A stretch of DNA of 5,569 nucleotides, from assembly GCA_003219945.1 (NCBI GenBank), contig QHQV01000335.1, positions 1 through 5,569 on the forward strand, given 5' to 3'. Of the stretch, positions 1 through 5,058 are shown in pieces. The notes under the pieces are model-generated. The model was not told the DNA's origin. It was given only the letters and a program-made list of their open reading frames with translations, and ran no database searches. Position numbers and translations under genes: made by a program. Position 1 is the first letter of the stretch. Every line of letters starts with the position of its first letter. The DNA comes from Verrucomicrobiota bacterium (GTDB lineage Bacteria > Verrucomicrobiota > Verrucomicrobiia > Chthoniobacterales > UBA10450).

Positions 1-1
1 A

Positions 2-250
2 GTCGCACGCGCGATGGCCGAGGGCGCGCACACACGAGCAGCCTCCACGTACGGGCTCGCTACCACCGGCATTGCCGGGCCAACGGGCGGCTCGGACGAA
101 AAGCCGGTTGGAACGGTTTACATCGCGCTGGCTTCAGGAGATTCGGAGACTGTCGCCAAGAAATTCCTTTTCCCAACAGATCGCGAAACGTTCAAACAAT
201 TAGCGGCCCAAGCGGCACTCGATCTTTTGCGACGGAGATTACTTAGGTGA
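2..250 (+). CDS. cinA: CinA C-terminal domain (NMN amidohydrolase / PncC), 3' end of gene
   Basis: This is the last 82 residues of a CinA-type protein whose start lies upstream of the window. The frame is open from base 2 to a TGA at 248-250. The diagnostic segment is TGIAGPTGG (window residues about 22-30), followed by SDEKPVGTVYIALA, which matches the C-terminal CinA/PncC domain. The end, with a helix running FKQLAAQAALDLLRRRLL, is typical of the family. PncC domains hydrolyse nicotinamide mononucleotide to nicotinic acid mononucleotide plus ammonia in the cytoplasm, recycling NMN produced by NAD-dependent DNA ligase. Whether this protein also has the N-terminal molybdopterin-binding-like (COG1058) domain of full CinA cannot be seen. 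The stop codon lies inside the 5' arm of a hairpin that is now split by the insertion sequence just downstream, so transcription of cinA may run into the element. Assignment to CinA/PncC is confident; full-length CinA versus stand-alone PncC is open. Confidence 0.93.
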   Translation, partial: VARAMAEGAHTRAASTYGLATTGIAGPTGGSDEKPVGTVYIALASGDSETVAKKFLFPTDRETFKQLAAQAALDLLRRRLLR

Positions 251-260
251 TGGCTTCTCA
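247..260 (+). terminator. 5' half of cinA terminator hairpin, split by the IS
   Basis: The arm GTGATGGC (247-254), which includes the cinA stop codon, is followed by the loop TTCTCA (255-260). Its complement GCCGTCAC and an ATTTTG tail are found directly beyond the right end of the insertion sequence (2267-2280). Joined, they give an 8-bp stem with one G-U pair and a 6-nt loop. As the sequence stands the hairpin cannot form locally. The palindrome is seen directly; its terminator role is inferred from its position and the short T-run. Confidence 0.6.
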
Positions 261-261
261 G
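254..261 (+). repeat. Target-site duplication, left copy
   Basis: CTTCTCAG here is identical to 2260-2267. An 8-bp duplication is what the IS1595 family normally makes. Because the target is palindromic, the outermost C and G also fit the symmetry of the terminal repeats, so the strictly asymmetric evidence is the six bases TTCTCA, which are direct rather than inverted at the two ends. Confidence 0.8.
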
Positions 262-284
262 GGTAATAATATACTTGACTGACC
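262..284 (+). repeat. IS1595 left terminal inverted repeat
   Basis: Starts GGTAATAATA and ends CTTGACTGACC. It matches the reverse complement of 2237-2259 except at repeat positions 5, 11 and 17. The transposase promoter -35 hexamer TTGACT (275-280) lies inside it. Confidence 0.85.
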
Positions 285-302
285 GTTGCATGGTGCTATT
301 GT
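275..302 (+). promoter_or_regulatory. Putative transposase promoter, overlapping the left terminal repeat
   Basis: TTGACT (275-280, five of six to the sigma-70 consensus) is followed after 16 bp by TATTGT (297-302, four of six). The transposase ATG begins at 309, only 7 nt after the -10 box, so the predicted transcript starts at or next to the ATG and would be leaderless or nearly so. GAGG at 304-307 is too close to the ATG to act as a normal ribosome-binding site. The call rests on sequence match only. Confidence 0.5.
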
Positions 303-308
303 AGAGGC

Positions 309-1280
309 ATGAAAGCACCGAAAACGTTTCTTGAGGCTGTCCGATATTTCTCGGATGCCGATGCTTGTTTGCATTTTCTTATTGCGTTGCGTTGGCCGCG
401 TGGCGTGACGTGTCCGCGCTGCGGTTCCAAGAAAGTTACGTTTCTTGAAAAGGCTAAACTGTGGAAGTGCAAGAACGCGCATCCGAAACAAAAGTTTTCG
501 GTGAAGGTCGGCACAATCTTCGAAGATTCGCCGATTGGTCTGGAGAAATGGTTTCCGGCAATGTGGCTGGCCGCAAACTGCAAGAACGGGATTAGCTCGT
601 ATGAATTTCACCGTTGTTTGGGCGTCACTCAGAAAACTGCTTGGTTCATGTTGCAGCGCATCCGATTGGCAATGCAAAAAGGTGGCGGCCTGTTTAAGGG
701 CAAAGTGGAAGTTGACGAAACTTTCATCGGCGGACGTGCGCGGAAGATGAACGCCAAGCAACGTGCGCGTCGCAAAACTCAAGGTTCCGGTCAATGGAAT
801 CTTGAGCCAGTGCAAGGCATTTTGGAACGCACAACGGAAGGGCAACCGTCGCAAGTGTGCTTGTTTCATGTTAAGCGCGCCAACCGTAAGCAACTCGATC
901 CCAACGTTCGGGAGCACGTTGAGAAGGGAGCGGAGATTTTCACCGACGCGCTGAAATCCTACAACGAACTTAGTGACGAATATCAGCACAAGGTCATTGA
1001 CCATGCCGAGTGCTACGCGAAGGGACGCGTTCACACTAACGGGCTGGAAAACTTTTGGAGCCTGCTCAAGCGTGGCCTTGGTGGAACCTACGTAAGCGTG
1101 GAGCCGTTTCAGTTGTTCCGATATCTGGACGAACAGGCGTTTCGATTCAACGAGCGCAAAGACGACGATGCTGGCCGGTTTGCGAAGGCGCTTCGCGGCA
1201 TTTTCGGCAAGGGATTGCGATACGCGAAGCTCATTGGTGGTGATGGCATTCACGATCCCTCGACGTGGCAGACCGCGTAA
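309..1280 (+). CDS. tnp: IS1595-family transposase (ISXO2-like DDE domain)
   Basis: This 323-residue protein catalyses cut-and-paste or copy movement of the surrounding element. The N-terminal third has a zinc-ribbon pattern, C35-x2-C38 then C54 and H58 with WKCKNAH, and ends with FSVKVGTIFEDS (63-74), a hallmark of this family. A helix-turn-helix-like region (about 95-122) contains GVTQKTAWFMLQRIR. The ISXO2-like catalytic domain shows VDETFIGG (D136), IFTDALKSY (D213) and HTNGLENFWSLLKRG (242-256), where the third catalytic position is expected near N244/E247. YLDEQAFRFNER (272-283) is the usual C-terminal block. All motifs are intact and length is normal, so it is probably active. The start follows a promoter that predicts a leaderless message; no spaced Shine-Dalgarno is present. 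A long antisense frame across it is a composition effect. Family assignment is very secure; the exact subgroup is not resolved. Confidence 0.95.
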   Translation: MKAPKTFLEAVRYFSDADACLHFLIALRWPRGVTCPRCGSKKVTFLEKAKLWKCKNAHPKQKFSVKVGTIFEDSPIGLEKWFPAMWLAANCKNGISSYEFHRCLGVTQKTAWFMLQRIRLAMQKGGGLFKGKVEVDETFIGGRARKMNAKQRARRKTQGSGQWNLEPVQGILERTTEGQPSQVCLFHVKRANRKQLDPNVREHVEKGAEIFTDALKSYNELSDEYQHKVIDHAECYAKGRVHTNGLENFWSLLKRGLGGTYVSVEPFQLFRYLDEQAFRFNERKDDDAGRFAKALRGIFGKGLRYAKLIGGDGIHDPSTWQTA

Positions 1281-1360
1281 ACCGACTGTTTGGAAAAAAA
1301 TGTAAAAGAACCAAGCAGATTGTGGTGGTGATCGTGGTGAGAATTACCACAACAAGGAAA

Positions 1361-1801
1361 ATGAGTTGGGAAATCGTATATTCTTGGAGCCAAATCTTCG
1401 TGGTAGTCTTTGCAGGCCTCGCCTTGGTTAGCGGATTGGTAGTAAATAAGCGCCAGGCAAAGCAACTCGTCGAACTTGAGACGAAATTGGAACAGCAACG
1501 GGAAGTGACAGCGAAAGCAGAAGTTAGGCTGGAAGAAATAAGACAAAAACAAGAGCCTCGGACACTAGATATTGAGGCGTTCCGCAGTGCATTGAAAGAT
1601 AAGCCGAAATGCGATGTTCAGATTGTGTACCAGCCGAACGACAACGAGGCGTATCTTTTTGCTAACGCAATTATGCTGGGATTACATGATTGGGCGCGGC
1701 CATCCGTTCCTGCTCCATCGTCTATTGAAGCTATAACCGATGAAATACTTGAATCTTTAGATCCTAGGAAAGACAAGCCAGAGGAAGCGACAAGTTTCTA
1801 A
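1361..1801 (+). CDS. IS passenger: membrane-anchored coiled-coil protein of unknown function (frameshifted, N-terminal part)
   Basis: I do not recognise a named function. From the ATG at 1361 the product is 146 residues: a short N-terminus, one hydrophobic segment (about 10-28, QIFVVVFAGLALVSGLVV), a charged heptad-like stretch rich in K, E, Q and L (about 30-62) suggesting a coiled coil, then a mixed alpha/beta part including VQIVYQPNDNEAYLFANAIM. The expected topology is one membrane anchor with a cytoplasmic coiled coil. This start is preferred over the in-frame GTG at 1265, which overlaps the transposase and adds an implausible leader; AAGGA (1354-1358) precedes it closely. The frame ends at 1799-1801, but the minus-one frame continues from 1768 to 2034 with sequence that looks like this protein's missing C-terminus, so the gene is probably broken by a one-base indel between 1768 and 1798. 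The intact version would be about 225 residues. It lies inside the IS. Confidence 0.6.
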   Translation: MSWEIVYSWSQIFVVVFAGLALVSGLVVNKRQAKQLVELETKLEQQREVTAKAEVRLEEIRQKQEPRTLDIEAFRSALKDKPKCDVQIVYQPNDNEAYLFANAIMLGLHDWARPSVPAPSSIEAITDEILESLDPRKDKPEEATSF

Positions 1802-2034
1802 ACAAGTATTTTCTAACTTCCCCTGCGGTTGTACGTGCCGGAGCAACTAGTTTGCCGTCGCGGTCTGGCGTATTCGTCGGGGGCAACAAAGAAATCCCGC
1901 CTCCTATCGATGAAACGACTCCGTATGGCGCTCTCATAACCGCATTCAAAGCCGCAGGCATTGACGTTGATCCAGCGCACGTCCCATATTTGCCGGACAA
2001 TAAGCTACGCATTATCGTTGGGCCTAAGCCGTGA
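1768..2034 (+). pseudogene. Out-of-frame C-terminal part of the IS passenger membrane protein
   Basis: This frame opens after a TAG at 1765-1767 and ends at a TGA at 2032-2034, with no good start codon or ribosome-binding site near its beginning. Its translation is protein-like, not a random shadow: YFLTSPAVVRAGA, then a Gly/Pro-rich VFVGGNKEIPPP, then TPYGALITAFKAAGIDV and an ending LRIIVGPKP. From memory, the helix-then-strand ending in VGPKP is how related transmembrane/coiled-coil hypothetical proteins finish, so I read it as the C-terminal domain of the preceding gene, displaced by one base. The overlap of open frames (1768-1798) has no convincing slippery heptamer, which favours mutation over programmed frameshifting. 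A separately translated small protein from an internal start is possible but less likely. Confidence 0.5.
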
Positions 2035-2037
2035 GTC

Positions 2038-2193
2038 ATGGAGGAAACCGAACCGCCAGATGAAAAAGCGTTTGAACGGTTTCGCAGCTTAGTTAAGCGC
2101 GTAATCTCTGTGCCTAAATCCGAGATCGACAAACGCGCCGAGGCGTGGAGAGCAGCGCGGGAAACCGAGAAACGCGAGCAGTCCCAGGAATAG
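2038..2193 (+). CDS. IS passenger: small conserved-type protein of unknown function (51 aa)
   Basis: This 51-residue ORF begins 3 nt after the stop of the preceding fragment and in the same frame, which points to translational coupling. No Shine-Dalgarno is visible just upstream. The product is highly charged and predicted helical. The core FERFRSLVKRVISVPKSEIDKR (about 12-33) fits, from memory, a widespread class of small uncharacterised bacterial proteins built on the pattern F..(A/L)(L/V)(R/K)..(V/I)SVPKSEI, followed by an Arg/Lys/Glu-rich tail (WRAARETEKREQ). Such proteins are sometimes annotated as hypothetical or antitoxin-like; no function is established to my knowledge, and no toxin partner is present here. 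It lies just inside the right end of the insertion sequence, 43 bp before the terminal repeat, so it belongs to the mobile element. Coding status is fairly likely from composition and motif; function is unknown. Confidence 0.6.
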   Translation: MEETEPPDEKAFERFRSLVKRVISVPKSEIDKRAEAWRAARETEKREQSQE

Positions 2194-2236
2194 TCAGCCG
2201 CCCTGTCACAAGCGGCTAATGAACCACCGAGGATAA

Positions 2237-2259
2237 GGTCAGCCAAGTCTATTAATACC
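2237..2259 (-). repeat. IS1595 right terminal inverted repeat
   Basis: Begins GGTCAGCCAAG and ends TTAATACC on the plus strand. It is the inverted partner of 262-284, with 20 of 23 positions identical. The -35-like hexamer of the left copy is changed to TTGGCT here. Confidence 0.85.
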
Positions 2260-2267
2260 CTTCTCAG
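2260..2267 (+). repeat. Target-site duplication, right copy
   Basis: CTTCTCAG, identical to 254-261 and in the same orientation, immediately outside the right terminal repeat. Confidence 0.8.
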
Positions 2268-2280
2268 CCGTCACATTTTG
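2260..2280 (+). terminator. 3' half of cinA terminator hairpin, split by the IS
   Basis: After the loop copy TTCTCA comes the arm GCCGTCAC (2267-2274) and the tail ATTTTG. The arm pairs with GTGATGGC at 247-254 once the insertion sequence is removed. The four-T run favours plus-strand termination (for cinA). The same palindrome could have served weakly on the minus strand for the convergent transpeptidase gene ending at 2321. Confidence 0.55.
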
Positions 2281-2320
2281 ATACCAGCTGCCCAACACGT
2301 CACTCCTTGAACATGGAAAA

Positions 2321-2956
2321 TTAGTAATCGCCCACTTTCACCGGGGTACCGAGTCTTACAGTGTCGTAAAATAACTTCGCTCCGTCCGAAGGCATCCGAA
2401 TGCACCCATGAGATGCGGGATATCCTGGCAGAATCCCGACATGCATTCCGACCCCTTCGCCTGTTAGCCGCATGAACCATCTCATCGGCGCACCGACATA
2501 ATGTGTTCCGCTAGGCGCGGAATCGATCTTCGCGCTGATGCCGGCGCGAACAACCCGACCGGAGCCGTCGACGAAGTCGCCATAGATACTGGAACGATGA
2601 TCCGGATCTTTTTCGAGAAGCGAGAAATTACCGCTGGGTGTGCTGTGCCCGGCCTTACCGGAAGAGATCGGGCTATCGGCCACGATTCCCTCGCCGATCA
2701 TCAAGTAGGCGCGCTGCTTTGCAAGGGAGACAATAACGTGCACGTTGTCCGGCGTCGCCTGTTTGAGCAAAGAGTGATTTACCATCAACGGTTCCTGGCG
2801 GCTGATGTAAGCCGACGCTTTGCGCATTTGCGGCATCGGCTTTGGTGATTTTGGTCCGAAAAGGCGGAACTGGGCGCTGATTGAAGAGGCAAGGGCCGTC
2901 AACAAAAGCGCGCAAAGAAGGGTGCGAAGTGTTCCCGGTCTAATATTAGCCGCCAT
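2321..2956 (-). CDS. Exported L,D-transpeptidase (YkuD/ErfK domain)
   Basis: This 211-residue protein is expected to make or modify peptidoglycan crosslinks (3-3 type) or attach proteins to the wall outside the cytoplasmic membrane. An N-terminal signal peptide is visible (hydrophobic 10-27, likely cleavage after SISA at 28). The YkuD domain covers about 72-208: a strand pair around VIVSLAKQRAYLMIG, then SSGKAGHSTPSGNFSLLEKD (99-117), and the catalytic block H172-V-G followed by SHGCIRM (182-188), with C185 the nucleophile and H183 and R187 supporting. The active site is complete. There is no LysM or other wall-binding domain; a short Lys/Pro-rich linker (about 34-42) separates signal and domain. 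Its start overlaps the end of the upstream gene by 11 bp, so the two are probably co-transcribed and coupled. Family assignment is firm; the exact substrate is not. Confidence 0.93.
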   Translation of the reverse strand: MAANIRPGTLRTLLCALLLTALASSISAQFRLFGPKSPKPMPQMRKASAYISRQEPLMVNHSLLKQATPDNVHVIVSLAKQRAYLMIGEGIVADSPISSGKAGHSTPSGNFSLLEKDPDHRSSIYGDFVDGSGRVVRAGISAKIDSAPSGTHYVGAPMRWFMRLTGEGVGMHVGILPGYPASHGCIRMPSDGAKLFYDTVRLGTPVKVGDY

Positions 2957-3791
2957 TGTAGCTATTTACGCGCCGAAGCCAACCCGTTAACCACCGTGAT
3001 TCATGGCGGTCGACCGGAGAATTCTGGACGCGGCGGGTCAAGACGACTTTGGCCGCGCGGGCGAATTCATCAGGCGCGCCTGAATCCGAAGTACCGTGCA
3101 TCGCTTCCAGAACCTGAAGCAAACCCCATCCCTGCCCTTGATAACGCTCCGTGTGCAGGACGCCTTCTCCTTTAAAGTTGACGTAATCGATGAGGGCGTA
3201 GCATCCCTGTGGTGTTTTCGTCAGGCGTTCAAATTGTTGTTGCACGTTGCTTCGTTCGGCAGGCGCCGCTTCGGCCAGCATCTTAGGCAGAGCAGCTTCC
3301 AATCTGGAAACAAGAAACTCTGCCTGAAGATCGATGGTATCGACCAGAAACCGGCGCAACTGATTCATCTCAACTGTATTTTGCGCTTGCAGAAACTCGG
3401 CGCGCGAGTTCCAGGGACACGGCTGTACACGACCGACACCCAGAAGCAACGTCGGTAACGTCGCGCCGCGTTTCGATACGAAGCTTACCAGCTTCGGGAA
3501 ACTTTCTTCGAACGGGCCTTGCCGTCCCTTCGGATACCAGATGAAGTGGCCGATGCCGAGCGATGCGAAATCTTCGGCCTGGTTCCATGAAGTCAGACCG
3601 GAAATTGTTCCACCACACTCATTTTGCCAGACTCTTTTTCCGACTCTTAAAGCGTCGTTGTGCGAGATCGTGATCGCCTGCGCCAGTTCCGGCCAAGCTG
3701 CAAACAGCCCGACGACTACGATTGCGAATCGCCAAACGGCGCCGCCGAATCGATGAAAAAGCTGTTTCCTTGACGGGTGGCATTTATCCAT
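2946..3791 (-). CDS. Exported protein of unknown function with lysozyme-like motif
   Basis: This is a 281-residue protein from the ATG at 3791; an in-frame ATG at 3845 would add 18 residues but sits 6 bp from the divergent gene's start. I prefer 3791 because it puts a charged N-terminus before a hydrophobic signal segment (about 18-33) ending AQA at 37-39 and leaves space for promoters. No named family is recognised. Residues 55-86 contain WQNECGGT (E58), GLTSWN (65-70) and SLGIGHFIWYP (77-87). An acidic residue followed about 20 positions later by GIGH recalls the phage T4 lysozyme (GH24) active site, where E, D and the GxGH turn are close. That is an inference from pattern only. Other likely conserved blocks are LIDYVNFKGEGV and ERYQGQGWGLLQVLE in the C-terminal half. 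Overlap with an L,D-transpeptidase gene supports a cell-wall role. Coding status is secure; function is open. Confidence 0.8.
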   Translation of the reverse strand: MDKCHPSRKQLFHRFGGAVWRFAIVVVGLFAAWPELAQAITISHNDALRVGKRVWQNECGGTISGLTSWNQAEDFASLGIGHFIWYPKGRQGPFEESFPKLVSFVSKRGATLPTLLLGVGRVQPCPWNSRAEFLQAQNTVEMNQLRRFLVDTIDLQAEFLVSRLEAALPKMLAEAAPAERSNVQQQFERLTKTPQGCYALIDYVNFKGEGVLHTERYQGQGWGLLQVLEAMHGTSDSGAPDEFARAAKVVLTRRVQNSPVDRHESRWLTGWLRRVNSYNGG

Positions 3792-3851
3792 TAGCGTGCG
3801 GCTTTCTGCGGCGACCAATCTTAAACTAAAGCGGCGCGGAAACACGATCTT
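3792..3851. promoter_or_regulatory. Divergent intergenic region, probable promoters in both directions
   Basis: This 60-bp gap separates the minus-strand envelope operon from the plus-strand FKBP gene. It contains an AT-rich patch, TTAAACTAAA (3821-3830), in GC-rich surroundings. TAAACT (3822-3827) could be a -10 for the plus strand and TAAGAT on the opposite strand for the minus strand, but neither has a convincing -35. No strong Shine-Dalgarno precedes either start. Confidence 0.3.
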
Positions 3852-4598
3852 ATGAAACGTTTTATTGTTATTGTCAGCGCATCCTTACTTGCATTCCCAT
3901 TGTTCGGGCAAGACAAATCACCACAGCTCAAAGACCAAAAAGATAAGGTCAGCTACAGCATCGGCATGCAAATCGGATTTAATCTCGGCCGCCAAAAAGT
4001 GGACGTTAACCCCGATGTCCTGGCCGCCGGCATTAAAGACGCTATCGCCGGCAAACCGCAACTGACGCCTGACCAGGTTAAGGACATCATGGCGCAATTC
4101 GAAAAAGACATGGAACAGAAACAGAAACAACTAGGCGAAAAAAACAAAACGGAAGGCACGAAGTTTCTCGAAGAGAACAAGAAGAAAGCCGGTGTGAAAA
4201 CGACTGCGAGCGGTTTGCAGTACAAGGTCGAGAAAGAAGGAACGGGAGCGCAGCCCAAAGCCACCGATATGGTGACGGTCAATTATCGGGGCACTCTGGT
4301 TGACGGAACGGAGTTTGACAGTTCGTACAAGCGCGGCCAACCGGCGACTTTTCCGGTTAACGGGGTAATCAAAGGATGGACGGAAGCGCTTCAACTAATG
4401 AAGCAGGGAGCAAAATATCAGTTGTTCATTCCCTCGAACCTCGCGTATGGCGAGCGTGCAATGGGCCCGGACATCGGTCCGAACTCGACCCTGATTTTTG
4501 AGGTCGAATTGCAGGATGTGAAACCGCCTCCGACACCTGCGCCACAGGGTTCTCCGAAGATTCCTCCTCCTCCGTCACCGGCACCAACTAAGAAGTAG
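3852..4598 (+). CDS. Exported FKBP-type peptidyl-prolyl cis-trans isomerase (Mip/FkpA-like)
   Basis: This 248-residue periplasmic or secreted foldase accelerates cis-trans isomerisation of X-Pro bonds. It has a signal peptide (1-20, hydrophobic 4-18, ending LFGQ). Next comes an FKBP_N-type helical dimerisation region (about 30-112) with VSYSIGMQIGFNLGRQ, DVLAAGIKDAIAGK and a Lys/Gln/Glu-rich helix. The FKBP domain proper (about 119-224) retains expected active-site residues: Y145, F155-D156 (TEFDSSYKRG), V172-I173 and W176 (GVIKGWTEAL), Y199 (LAYGERA) and F216 (LIFEVEL). The last 24 residues are an unusual Pro-rich tail (PPPTPAPQGSPKIPPPPSP) ending in two lysines, which may be flexible or mediate contacts. 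Domain order matches Mip and FkpA. No clear Shine-Dalgarno precedes the ATG. It is transcribed alone, divergently from the wall-related pair. Assignment is firm; I give no symbol because several paralogues share this layout. Confidence 0.95.
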   Translation: MKRFIVIVSASLLAFPLFGQDKSPQLKDQKDKVSYSIGMQIGFNLGRQKVDVNPDVLAAGIKDAIAGKPQLTPDQVKDIMAQFEKDMEQKQKQLGEKNKTEGTKFLEENKKKAGVKTTASGLQYKVEKEGTGAQPKATDMVTVNYRGTLVDGTEFDSSYKRGQPATFPVNGVIKGWTEALQLMKQGAKYQLFIPSNLAYGERAMGPDIGPNSTLIFEVELQDVKPPPTPAPQGSPKIPPPPSPAPTKK

Positions 4599-4620
4599 TA
4601 GCGAGCGCCGATAATCAACC

Positions 4621-4680
4621 TGCCGGCGGGCAGAGGACTGCCCGCCTTACCAACATGACGTGGTAGGGTCGTCACCCTTA
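4621..4680. repeat. Palindromic repeat element between convergent genes
   Basis: A perfect 9-bp stem with a 4-nt loop, GGCGGGCAG (4625-4633), AGGA, CTGCCCGCC (4638-4646), is followed by TACCA (4648-4652) facing TGGTA (4661-4665) and a smaller hairpin GGGT (4666-4669) with ACCC (4674-4677). It fills the gap between the FKBP gene and rsfS, which point at each other. There is no T-run after the main hairpin on either strand, so a classical intrinsic terminator is not clear-cut. The GGTAGGG start and GC-rich palindrome resemble dispersed repeats I associate with Verrucomicrobiota genomes (inference). It may still reduce read-through in both directions. Confidence 0.6.
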
Positions 4681-4698
4681 TGCGCGCCGCGTCTGTTT

Positions 4699-5058
4699 CT
4701 AGCGGGTCGAAATGGATTCCCACTGCAACACCGGTGCATCGCCCCACAAACCTTCCAGGCTGTAGAAGGCGCGTTTGTCGCGATGAAAAATGTGAACGAC
4801 CACCTGAAGATAATCGAGGACCATCCACTGGCTGGCGGGAAATCCATCAACTGCCAGTGGCCGCAGCGAATAGTCCTTGCGTAAGCGTGTCTCAATTTCG
4901 TTGGCAATCGCTTTGAGTTGAGGCTCAGACGTTCCCGAACAGATCACGAAGAAATCCGTGAAGCTCGAAATGCCGCGCAAATCCAATACGACAATGTCCT
5001 CCGCCTTTTTGTTCGAGGCGAGTTCAGCGCAGATTTTTGCTAGATTTTCCGACGTTAT
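4699..5058 (-). CDS. rsfS: Ribosomal silencing factor RsfS, apparent ATA start
   Basis: RsfS (formerly YbeB/Iojap) binds protein uL14 of the large ribosomal subunit and blocks subunit joining, lowering translation under starvation. From the proposed start the product is 119 residues, the normal family length. The Iojap domain covers nearly all of it: AEDIVVLDLRGISSFTDFFV (about 19-38), ICSGTSEPQLKAIANEIE (39-56), GFPASQWMVLDYLQVVVHIF (72-91) and YSLEGLWGDAP (99-109). The gene overlaps nadD in the usual nadD-rsfS order. No ATG, GTG or TTG occurs in frame from well upstream of the domain; the only standard-start extension begins at 5280 and would bury about 74 residues inside nadD, without family resemblance. 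An ATA at 5056-5058, overlapping the nadD TAA as ATAA, lies 8 nt after GGGAG and begins TSENLAKICAEL, a typical RsfS N-terminus. Function is sure; the start is inferred. Confidence 0.92.
   Translation of the reverse strand: MTSENLAKICAELASNKKAEDIVVLDLRGISSFTDFFVICSGTSEPQLKAIANEIETRLRKDYSLRPLAVDGFPASQWMVLDYLQVVVHIFHRDKRAFYSLEGLWGDAPVLQWESISTR

Larger units (their letters stand above)
262..2259 (+). mobile_element. Complete IS1595-family insertion sequence with passenger genes
   Basis: The 1998-bp element is bounded by 23-bp terminal inverted repeats (262-284 and 2237-2259, 20 of 23 positions identical) and 8-bp direct repeats CTTCTCAG. It encodes one ISXO2/IS1595-type DDE transposase near the left end. 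About 0.9 kb to the right of it holds a membrane/coiled-coil ORF, apparently frameshifted, and a 51-codon ORF. The IS1595 family is known to include members with passenger genes. Intact ends, matching duplications and a full-length transposase suggest fairly recent insertion. The element lies in the loop of a hairpin that once followed cinA. The passenger part looks more AT-rich than the flanking chromosome. The boundary could be one base further out on each side (GGG rather than GG ends) if the duplication were only 6 bp. Confidence 0.88.

Noticed and set aside
258..1253. 331-codon open frame on the minus strand across the transposase
   Set aside because: It is a mirror of the transposase coding frame, has no recognisable domain, and the plus-strand product has every family motif.
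1334..1350. Small hairpin GTGGT / ACCAC before the passenger gene
   Set aside because: Five base pairs only, in a GTGGTG-repetitive stretch; likely chance.
1265..1360. Longer passenger protein from GTG at 1265
   Set aside because: The start overlaps the transposase end, lacks a ribosome-binding site, and the added leader does not look like protein; ATG at 1361 places the membrane segment near the N-terminus.
2196..2217. Possible terminator hairpin AGCCGC / GCGGCT after the 51-codon gene
   Set aside because: Only 6 bp of stem with a 10-nt loop and no T-run; too weak to call.
1764..2246. 160-codon minus-strand open frame opposite the passenger genes
   Set aside because: Low-complexity Ser/Arg-rich translation without motifs; the plus-strand readings are more protein-like.
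247..2274. A single 38-bp imperfect terminal inverted repeat extending past the IS ends
   Set aside because: 30 of 38 positions match, but the block TTCTCA is direct rather than inverted and the outer arm contains the cinA stop codon, so the outer part is a split host palindrome plus a target duplication.
4418..4828. Minus-strand open frame over the FKBP tail and repeat
   Set aside because: Shadow of FKBP and rsfS coding sequence crossing the repeat; no motif.
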